Origin: Eleginops maclovinus
Lineage: Eukaryota; Chordata; Actinopteri; Perciformes; Eleginopidae
Length of the DNA: 64,000 nt
NCBI RefSeq assembly: GCF_036324505.1
Contig: NC_086360.1
Span: 12,952,293 to 13,016,292, forward strand
Direction: 5' to 3'
Positions within the stretch are counted from its first letter, which is position 1, and each line of letters opens with the position of its first letter. A program made the position numbers and the translations under genes. The notes under the pieces were generated by a model. It saw only the letters and a list, made by a program, of their open reading frames with translations, made no database searches and had not been told where the DNA came from. This document shows positions 50,993 to 64,000 of the stretch, piece by piece.

Positions 50993-50997
50993 GATAT

Positions 50998-53900
50998 TTT
51001 CCAGACTGGTATAGAGGTTTGTAGTAAGATTATAGTTTTTGATGAAAATGATGTCATTTGTTATTTGACAGTTTCTCAGTTTCATGGGTGCTTCATGGAC
51101 ATGTGTGACAGCAATCAGTGATGTTTAATGGCATGATGTGAATCAAATTCTCAGTTAATGCACAGTTGCTAACAAGCGCTAAGTCACTTTTGCCTGACCC
51201 ATTAATTCTGTAGCAGTGTTAACTAAAGTCTAAAATGTAACCGTATAGCGCCCTGTAAAGAACATTGCTATTTCAGTTTGTTTTGATGACCTTTCTGAAC
51301 TTGCGTTTCTGTTTCACAGAGTCTATTAATAACATGAAAAAGGATTATTATAGGGTCAGACTGGAAGCTAAGTTTTATAACAAAAGAAAAAGTAAGATGT
51401 CCAAACAGAACACATGAGCTGCTGGACAGGAGCCAACACTGAGTCACTGGGTACTGAAACCCCAGGGTTCGGTGCTCTTAATGTTGTCTGCAATTATAAC
51501 ATGAAGGGAAGTTCTTCCTTTCCATTTCTTGAACCTTGTGTGAGTAATAAATGACTCTGATACTTACGGAGTTTATATCTGTGTGATGAGCGATCTGCTT
51601 TAGAAAAACCTTTAATGGGCATATTAATCATTTTTAAAACAGCTCATCATTTAAATACAGAGTGATGTCAGTATACAGTAGGTTCAATTAGAAGCTTAAA
51701 GGCCATGACTGTGCAGAGCAAGGGCTTGAATACTCCTGCGAAAAACAAAGGGCACTCACGCCACACAATGATGATAGTACTCCGTACGATCCGCTGTATG
51801 AATGAGTGTTTCCCTATCAATATCCCGAGGCCGCTTTGATAAGGGAGTCATCAAAGATCTTCTGATTCTTTCGGTGTCCCAGAACATGTTTGTGGTTATC
51901 GTTTCATTACAGTGTCCCAGACTATACTTTGCACTATTAATCTCAGCACTGCAAGAACAAAGTAAAGGATTAGAGGAAACGGTGTGAGAACTTCTGTAAT
52001 GGTTTATAATCTCCCCCATAACTATAGCTGCTCCTTAGATATGGAAAGAACAATAGCAGGGATAATAGAGAGCAGTGTGTGAGAAGGCAAGGAAAATAGG
52101 ATAGAGATTTAAAAAAAAGTTGAGATGGTGAGATAAAGCTGTCGCAACAAAAACAAAACATGAAAACTGACACACTGCCAAATATTTCAGAGACATAATC
52201 GTAACCCTTTGTTTTGACTTCATACCAAACCTTCCTCCATCTGGGCCGGCAAAAGATTTCCTCCAAGATCAACATCTCCACTGTGAGGAAATCACAGTTA
52301 TTATGCATTCTTGTTGACCAAAGTAACAAACAAAAAGGGCATTCACACTTCATATGTTCAACAGGTAAAAGTCACATGAAAGAAAGAGAAATATCTGATA
52401 TCAAAAATAACACAGAAATATAACTTTTGTTGGAACATTCGAAGATGAGTAATATTAGCTGCATGTACTGTGTGTTAAAGAATAAGAAGGAACCCCATAA
52501 TCGTCCCACAGAGGGGAAATTTACATTCTGCATTTGACCCATCCTAGTGTTAGGAGCAGTGGGCTGCCATATGTACAGCGCCCTGGGAGCAGTGCAGGGA
52601 ACGGTGCCTTGCTCAGGGACACCTCGGTAGCACTGGGTCTTTCAGAGTCTTCCCAAGCCAAGTCCCAACGAACTTCGCCACCACGCCCTTATAAAAGGGA
52701 TATGAATCATTTGTTCAGTATGTGATGTCCAATGGCGCACCACACCATAAAAAACATAAAAATCCAATACAGTCACATGCAGTAAAAGAGGGGAGGTTGT
52801 TTATGTAAATTCAAGTGCAGCATAGAGCAAGCAATCTATTTACACCAAAAAAAAAATCGAAACCAACTGACAACCACAAACTTATAAGTAATCAAATACG
52901 GAAAAAACACACAGGAAGAAATATTAAAGAATAACACATTAAAGAAGAAGTTGTCCAGTCACCAGTGTTTATCTTATCTTCAGCATTCCTTAAAATGATA
53001 TGTAACTTTAAAATGTGCAGCTGTCGCTTATATCCCAGTGCCCTTTGAAATATAGAGATAAAAAGATAGTATTTTATTAAGATGAGCATCATTGGTGCAG
53101 CTTTAAAGAGAAACCCTACCCTGCATTTTGATAAATAATGTAGTGATGTCCCTCATAAGATGTTTAATTCACATTTAAATCAGAGTCCTTGTTTCAATAC
53201 AAGAAGCTCCTTTGTATTTTTATTTATGTTGATGAGTCAGCAATATCCTGATATGGATTGCTTTGTTTTATTGAAGGATAAATCAGGATGCACCATTATC
53301 ACTTGATCCAAATATCAGTGTGTATCAAGATAAAGGGTAGGGCAATGAAGGCTGTTATACAACACTCTGCAGGCCATCCAATGGTTGACCTGGTACAGAG
53401 ATTTATCTATCAATCTCACCTCCCTGACACACTGTGTGCTCTCAGCAAAGGCAAATAATGATGAAATGTGACTACTGACGCATATTGTTGTTTGCCCAAA
53501 CTGTCCATTTTGGCCTGTTTGAACAAAAGGGTGGATGTAAAAAAATAAAAAGATCTGAGAAGGGAGACAAATAAAGGTAGTGAAATCCAGGGTTGTTGAA
53601 TTTTCATTTTAAATGTCACACAAATGCAGCTGGACTGACCAAGTGTCCTGGCTTAAGGACACTTTATTTTCTTGTGCTTGAAACAACAATTAAGGAGATC
53701 TGATGCGCAACCATTTTTAATAATACAATTACGGGAACTGGTAGTTATGTTAATCTGTTGCAACTGTGACATTCTCTCATGTGTTCTAGAACTAAGTGTA
53801 CAACAGTGATATACACAACAGATACAAAGGACAAGGTAAGTTTCAGTAGTTATAGTAACACTAGTGTGTGTTAATTTTACAGAGAAATTAAGCTTTGCAT

Positions 53901-56167
53901 GTTCACTCCCGTCTTCAATTGTGCCTTATCTTTCAAATTAATTAACTTATACTTGCACGCTAAGGAGATACAAATTGGAACAGACATCAGACAGAATAGC
54001 TGGTTCTTGAAAATCTTTATCAATGCCCCAATAGCCTAATATGTTTATTGGTCAAGTTAATCATCAATCAATATTAACCTCGTATCAAAGTACAGAGGGC
54101 AACGCTTGCATTAGTTTGTTTGCCAGGCTGAGACCAGACAGCTTATCTCTTGACAATTGGTTGCAATTTCCACATTACTCTAATAAACTTTCATTGTCTA
54201 TTAATCAACCTTTAGAGGTTGCTAGCAAATATTAACTATATCAGTAAGAGGTACTGAAGCAAACACATTTAAGTGTTTACACCCAGCATCCCACAGCAAA
54301 AGGCACACATGTACCATCAGCTGTTATTTTGGCTTTTGACACTTTCGCCCAGGTGTACCAGACAAGCTCTTTGCATACAGACACATTTAACTAACAACAC
54401 AAACCAAAAATAATGAAGTCAACACAAAGTGCAGTTCTACAAAAGTGTAATGGTTTTTATTGCGCTACAGTTATGGCCAGATTTATCATTTACTGCATCA
54501 CAGACATCATTCATGCATATGACAGTGCTATGAGAGGTGCTACGCTGCAAAAACTACACACTATATAAATACAGCTACAAGTAAAATATGCCAAAATCCT
54601 GAGAAAAGCTATGAGCTTTATCTGAACATATTGTCTAATAACACAAAAGACTTGTTTAAAACTTGGAGATGAATACATTAAGGAGTAACACGGAAGCTCG
54701 CTGATTTAAAAACTCTCTTCCCTGCAAATAAATTACAACCATCGCACTTTTAAAACAACACAACTCTAAAGCTTTACATTTCTTTTTACCAAATGCAATT
54801 GAAACAAAAAAATGGTTACAATTTAAGATTTTCAACACAATTTGAGTGGTATAAATTGACAGTAAATACAGCTATAAAAGTGCTCGATCGATAACAAAAC
54901 TGTTGATTGCAGAAAATGTTTATGGATAAAAATTAAACACTATAATGTAAAAGCAATATTTCCCCCCTCTTTGAAAAGCTAAAGCTCTACTCTTAAACTA
55001 TGGGCCATAATTTTACAAAAGTGTGGTTACACAGGTCATGGATGAACAGGAATGTTGTTATTGGAAAAGGGTCTCCTCAGGCCCAGCAAACAAAAGGCAG
55101 ATTCAATCCATGTCCAAGCCTATTCATGCATTCGTCCTGTGCTCATCAGTATTTGCCAAGCTCACACTGGGCAGCGATAAAGCCATTCTAATTACTGGGT
55201 TGTCCTTTTGAACCAGCCCGCTCCTGATTTTTTAAATGGGTTGTTTAGTCATAGTACATCCACATTTCGCTTCCCCAGCAGTTTTTCCTTGAAACAATTT
55301 CACAACATTGTCATTTTGAATGCAACTGTCTTCATCATCAGGAGCCTCTTTTGGTGACCATTAGTTGTTCTCTTGTGAAACTGTGGTCTCCTGGAAAAAG
55401 GGTGGAAACTAGTCAGACTAGGGTCAGGTCATTAGTCACTGAATAACACATAGCTCTTTTCTGGTAATCCTTGTAGTTCTTGTAATTGTAGTCCTCCCCT
55501 AAGCTAAAATAGAACTATTTTCAGTTTACACAATTAGACTTAAAATTTGCACTGTATGACAGCACAATTGATCATGCATCCGGACAAATCAACCTCCTCC
55601 CAAAACCTTGAGTTGAGAGCTAGAGGCATGTAGTGAGTTAAGTTTGCGGTGTGCTCACACTTACGTACTTCTACTATCTTATCTCCTCTGTTTGGTGTTG
55701 CAATCTAATGCACAAACTTAACAGTGTGATGGTCAAGGTATGCTTATATAACTTGAGGATTTCAGATAAGACCGCAGTTGTGGCAAGGGGACCACAGCAG
55801 GCAGAGGTCCTATTCTTTAGGTGCTATTGTTTTACGTCTTTTTGCTTAATTTGTATGCAATTTATTTTGTGCAGGAATTTAGATAAAGTTTAAAGGAAAC
55901 ATTAAAAAGCATCATTTTTATTAAACCTGCAGCAACTGTAACATTTTTAATGGATTTGTAATGGAAACTTCCTATTAAACCCCTGAATCTTCAAGGGGTG
56001 CTGCAGCGATTTTCTGCAAGCCATGCTTAATGAGAGTGGTGAGACAGTATAAAAACTTCCCACTTCCTGCTCATAAGGCAGAGCTATATATTTAGGCTGA
56101 TAGTGTTTGGCATGTAATGCTGTGTCAAGCCAACAAGTCACATATCACAGGGTTTAAGTTCCCACAT
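50998..56167. other. Intergenic DNA between CEP78 and CDO1
   Basis: About 5 kb with no gene recognised on either strand. It holds one dispersed repeat (52495-52700). The rest is AT-rich, with only short open frames lacking family resemblance. Confidence 0.55.
52495..52700 (+). repeat. Dispersed teleost repeat, copy B
   Basis: Contains GGGGAAATTTACATTCTGCA, TTTGACCCATCCTAGTGTTA, GCGCCCTGGGAGCAGTGCAG and CGGTGCCTTGCTCAGGGACA, in that order. It is the same family and orientation as 45070-45240. I recognise the pattern as common in fish genomes but cannot name the family. Confidence 0.6.
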
Positions 56168-56249
56168 TTAGAGTCTCTTAACTTCCACCTACAGAATTTA
56201 CTTAGTAAAATATAGGAATCCAAAGACCTAAACATACTTTTTAATTACT

Positions 56250-59437
<3,188 letters not shown>

Positions 59438-59521
59438 CTCTCTGCAGGAGGTTATTTGTTTTAGATATTTCTCTTTAGTCAAAACAACAAGTCTCTCGTA
59501 CCAACTTTGTGTGCTCGCTAC

Positions 59522-59529
59522 TTTTTATA
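59522..59529 (-). promoter_or_regulatory. TATA box of CDO1
   Basis: On the minus strand, CCTATAAAAAGTAGCG contains TATAAAAA about 85 bases before the CDO1 ATG. That would place transcription start near 59495 and a short 5' UTR of about 60 bases. Confidence 0.6.
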
Positions 59530-59539
59530 GGCTGGTGCG

Positions 59540-62120
59540 GCAATTTGGGGGAGAGCTGGTGTTGGACTGTACCATTAGCTGCACGCCCACAGCACGTATT
59601 CTCATTTAAATATGCGTTTTCAAGAGAACATAATGAAATATGGCTAATATGTGGATTCATTTTCATCACAATCACACACATGTTCTGTATAATTTTTATT
59701 TTGCACGTTTTCATAAAATGCATGCATTCATCCCACACATTAACAACTTGGACTAATCCTCTTTGAGTCCCAATTCCACCACGTTGTCACAAATACAACC
59801 TCCCCCTTTCCCTCTCTCTTTCTCATAGAGGCATTTCCCCAACAATAGATCTCCAGCCTCGTTTTGTGTGCCCTTTCCTCAGAAACTCAATAACAAGCAT
59901 GTCCAAGGTGTGTGCAGACCATGAGCTCACAAACAAGTGGGGATTTAAAAGAAAAAACATTGAAGAAAATGTTTGGGTTTTTTTATGATTTGGAGAAAAC
60001 AATATCATTTGCAGGCATTTAGCATGTCTGGTTGGATATGATACATATATATATATTTTTTAGGAATGTTATCACCAATGTTTGCACTAGGTTATTATTT
60101 CATTATGAGATGAACGGTGTGCTTCATTACGAAACATATGTATTAAATGGTCCAACTAATCTCTTTGCGAGAACTTAATAGGTTAAAATAGCCAGAGGAA
60201 AGAAGAAAGAGTAAGAACAATGGGGAAGTAAATCATTAACACTGCAGATGCAAAATGATTTACTTAATTTAAGACTTGTGTCCTTTTAACTACACTTAAA
60301 AATGGTCTCAAACCTAAAAAAGAAAATGTGATTATGGATCATTCCAAAAAGACATGTGTACTTAATGAGTGTGATAAAGTCCGTGTATGAAAACTCAACT
60401 AAATTAACCTGTGTTTTGATAGGGAAATATATATATATTCAACTAAGTTAAAAAGTCACATATCAGGAAATCAAAATTAGAAAGGGTTTCCCACTTTAAA
60501 TAGAATGTAAGTGTCAACAGTAAAAGTTGAAATTTAGTAGATGCTGCTGCATTACATATGTTACAACTCCAACGGTGCACCACTTTCATCTGAAGTTTTG
60601 GATCAGTAAACAACAGGAGGCAAATTGAGTAAATGCCTAAATGCTTGACTTACACGCTTTCTGTGCAAAGTACTCATCTTTGTTCATACTTTAAGTTAAT
60701 ATGTATCTTTGAGATGACTAATCTACAAAATCAGACACTAAAAGACAGCCTAAAACAGGGAGAGATACTCCTGTCCATGTGTTTTATACCTCATCCAACA
60801 TGCTGTTATTGGAAAGTCCTTGGCACTGTCTGGCAGCCAGTCCAGCTCTCTCTGTTCGAACAAAACCATAAATCATTTTTGTGAATAATGCATTCCTTAC
60901 CATGCAGGTTATTCATATTTTTATAAAGTCTCACTGAAAAAAAAAACAACATCAGTTGAAGCTCGTGTGCAGTAGTTATGTTATTGTGGATCAAATGTGT
61001 TACAGATTAAGTGTACAAAGTGTTCGTTATTGCATGCTTTGGAGCAGTGGCTGGACAACATATCAAATATCACTCAGCTTAGTTTCAACTTTGAGTACAA
61101 TGTCTTGCTTTAAGACACTTTGAAAGACATTTTGGGGAATGCAAAATGACACTACTTGGTAGGAACAGCACACATTTCCATTTTATTTTTACGAGAAATT
61201 AACAAGTGAAATAAAAATGGAGAATGTTGTTTCATCAGGAGATTTTTCTCTGAGCTGCCACATCACCAACACCAAATGTACTGTTGCTCCACCTTGTGGC
61301 TAAAACTCCCACCAACTTTATGTATTCCAGTGGTCTGTGGCATTAAACTGATGCTCTTTTATGACAGTAATTAAAGTACATTGGCCTAATGGGAAATTAC
61401 ATTTAATCTAAATATTTGGTTTTCAAAATTATTTCAAACAAGATTATGCAACTTAACCCGTATGGCTTTTCTTAATAGGAAAAAAAATAATATTACACTT
61501 GATTTTTAATTGCTCCCAACATTTAAGCAAAGGTTCTATTTTTAGTTACTATTTCTTTTTTCTAAATGCTCTGTTTTGTTTTTATCTGCTCATGGTACTA
61601 ATAACAGAACTGTAATTGACTGGCAAACCCTAATAATAAATAAAGAACACCTATCACCAACTAACTTTGTGACAAATAGAACATTAAATGCAATTAAAAA
61701 GGGATTGATTAATACAATTGGCATTACAATGAACAATATTAGAGAAAGCATACAAAGATGAACTTCCAAATGATACACTTTTGTGCAGGAAGAACAATAT
61801 TCTTATAACACAACAGCAAGGCTAAAATATACAACATTAAAATATGTAAATGAATTATTAAAACTATTATTATTATTTTGATAAAATAAGTTATATTTTG
61901 TGGTCAAAACAAGTTGCCACTTTAAACTGAATAGCTAAAACAAGAGTTGATCCAATAAAAAAAGGACAGAACACAATAAAAACAAAACACTAAATCTTTG
62001 TCAAAACACATGAAATCTAGACACCATCGAACGAAATATGTTTTGGTACAATGCCACCCTGTGGATGATGTGAGTATGACTCTTAGAAATAAAAAACAAA
62101 CTAATTTGCTCCTGCGGTGT
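59540..62120. other. Intergenic DNA between CDO1 and AP3S1
   Basis: About 2.6 kb of AT-rich DNA between the divergent CDO1 and AP3S1 starts. No gene recognised. In mammals ATG12 lies between the two genes, but no ATG12-like exon was seen here. Confidence 0.5.
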
Positions 62121-62124
62121 GAAG

Positions 62125-62394
62125 CGCGGTTCGGCAGAGATTTGAGCCTTTTCGGCCGCTGTAGCAGGAGGAGGGCATGACTGGTCCATTGACGTGGAAT
62201 ATTTCCGTAAAGAGACGATGGAGGAGTAGCAGCGTGTAGCTCAAAATTCTATCCCGTATTAACCTTAAATCGAGACGGGATTTAGCCCTGAATCCCATTC
62301 GGACCTGGGTTCACGGCGGGAGTAAACAGACTAACAACAGTCTTTCCCAGACTGACCCTTTCTGTTCCCCACCTCCCTTAGCTCAGCTTCAACC
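62125..62394 (+). promoter_or_regulatory. AP3S1 promoter and 5' UTR region
   Basis: A relatively GC- and CpG-rich block (for example CTCCTGCGGTGTGAAGCGCG near 62109) before the ATG at 62395. No TATA box seen. This fits a housekeeping CpG-type promoter. Confidence 0.4.
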
Positions 62395-62463
62395 ATGATT
62401 AAAGCCATTTTAATATTCAACAACCATGGGAAACCGAGGCTTTCTAAATTCTACGAGCATTAT
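62395..62463 (+). CDS. ap3s1: AP-3 complex subunit sigma-1, first coding exon (3' partial)
   Basis: AP3S1 is the small sigma subunit of the AP-3 adaptor complex, which sorts cargo from endosomes to lysosomes and related organelles. The exon encodes 23 residues beginning MIKAILIFNNHGKPRLSKFY and ends EHY before the donor GTGAGT. The human protein starts with the same 20 residues. The human first coding exon is believed to end at the same point. The rest of the gene lies beyond the window. AP3S2 has a very similar start, but the neighbour CDO1 favours AP3S1. The ATG sits in a good context (AACCATGATT). Confidence 0.9.
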
Positions 62464-64000
62464 GTGAGTAACATGTGATTTATTGACATATCGTATGGTT
62501 TGTAATAGGTTGTGGTGGGCGGAAGTGAATTATAAAATTAAAACTGCGGCTTTTAAATGACTTTGTTTAATGTTCTCTCAATGTAAACCAAGGCAGGTGT
62601 AGCTATATCTTTAAGATGCATTCATGATACATTTTTGCTAACTGTTTGAATGGCAAGGTGTGTGTAGCCTACTTTACAACCCCGGCCCTTGATATGCTGT
62701 TGTTTCAAAATGACCCGATCCTTAAACATGTCTGAATCATGCTGTCCTTTAAAAAAAATATGAATAATTAAACGTGTTCAAGCCGAAGCGAGGCTATCAC
62801 GTTCCTGCCGAGCCTGTATAAACTGGATTGTACCCACTTCTCATGTTAAACCCCGTTGTTGGGGATGCACACATTGAATTTAGTTCGCTCTGTTTGTGTC
62901 ACATGACTTTAATAACGCCCTTGTGAGTGTCCCGTGCTCACTGCTGCAGCCTGTCACTGGTTCAAATAGCTTTATCCACTCACTCGATCTGTAATATAAT
63001 GTGACATTTACCTGCCAGCTTTGACAGGAAACCATGCAGGTAGCAACCAACAGCTTATGTAATATGCTTTGTTGTCTAGCTGTGTTGGCTTGTTTTCATA
63101 ATTGGATTTTTATCTTAAGGTTGGCTACATGCCCCTTCTTTTATATAGGTGAAGCAATAGCAAAGCAACTTAGATCAAGACACTCAATGACTTGGCAGCT
63201 ATATTTTTTGAGTCACTTTTCAAGCAAAAATGCTAAATGTCTGCAGGCACCCACTTATAAAATGTGAGGATTGAGGTCTCACAAACTTAGAACATTTACC
63301 TGTTGTACTTGTACTTTACTTCAATTTTGAAGTACATCCATCTCCTTATTTTTGACATCTTCTCCACTATATTAAGAGACCAATATTGATGTTTTTCTTA
63401 TCTATTATTACATTTATCTTATAATATAACTCACTGGTTATTTTGCAAATATAGATGAGAAATAAAAAAAAAATCCACACATACATTATGATGTTATATC
63501 ATAAGCTACCCAGCAGTATAAAGAGTTTTTCAGATTGCACCAAACCTGTACCAGCTGCAACATCAAAAGGATGACTTATGCTCAATTATAGTCCATTCAA
63601 ATTATATATATTATTCAGAAAAAATCTGCTAAAGTACATTTTATATTTTGTTCTTTAAATTTGTCTTAATGCTTTTACTTTTACTTTTTTTCTGACATGT
63701 CAATAAAACTCTGACAATCTTTACAAACCACAAACATAACATAGCTAAGAGAAAAAAAGCAGCAATATCAGAGGCTGGAGCCATCAAGTTTTTGGAATTG
63801 CTGCTTACTTCAATCACTCAAACAGCTAATCAATAATTGAGAAATGGTTTCCGATCTAGGCTTTGGACAGCAGGTTGGCCAAACAAGACATCAAAATATG
63901 TCACCTTTGGCTCTAGGAAACCTTTCCTTAGATTTTATAGAGAACAAAAGACTCCCACAGTCTTTTGTTCTCATTGTTTACCCTTGGGATTCAGCCCTAC
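62464..64000. other. AP3S1 first intron (partial)
   Basis: AT-rich DNA to the window end, with no further exon recognised. No mobile element could be bounded. Confidence 0.55.

Overview
The window reads as teleost fish nuclear DNA. It has intron-rich vertebrate genes, very abundant (CA/GT)n microsatellites, fish-type LINE tails, pogo- and hAT-type DNA transposons, and proteins that align by recollection with vertebrate orthologues. The species cannot be named from the sequence alone.

Layout. (1) 1-10.8 kb, plus strand: the last five coding exons of septin 2, preceded by at least 6.4 kb of intron that carries a solo-LTR-like repeat and a pogo-like DNA transposon. (2) 12-28 kb, plus strand: a complete septin 5 gene with two alternative first exons, a predicted 14-nt microexon and ten shared exons. 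(3) 28-38 kb: transposon-rich ground. A hAT transposase gene is split by an antisense LINE, followed by a GACTTG minisatellite, a second LINE tail and a third LINE in antisense. (4) 38.4-39.5 kb, plus: GP1BB (platelet/thrombocyte glycoprotein Ib beta), so the human SEPT5-GP1BB neighbourhood is kept. (5) 39.7-50 kb, plus: CEP78, 15 coding exons, with one extra G in a homopolymer that breaks the frame. (6) 50-56 kb: intergenic DNA with a second copy of the solo-LTR-like repeat in the opposite orientation. (7) 56.2-59.5 kb, minus: CDO1 (cysteine dioxygenase). (8) 62.4 kb to the end, plus: first coding exon of AP3S1 (AP-3 sigma-1), divergent from CDO1.

The genes are not an operon and do not form one pathway. 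Septin 2 and septin 5 are both filament-forming GTPases. GP1BB follows septin 5 in the same direction, as in human, where read-through between the two is known. CDO1 and AP3S1 are also neighbours in mammals.

The observations most worth a second look are: long (TG)n tracts immediately before the 3' splice sites of one septin 5 exon and of the last recognised CDO1 exon; the predicted 14-nt septin 5 microexon; the one-base frame break in CEP78; the LINE insertion in an otherwise open hAT transposase with a visible 6-bp target duplication; and two solo-LTR copies with target duplications. Exon boundaries were set by hand from splice consensus, reading phase and family resemblance. No alignment or search was run.
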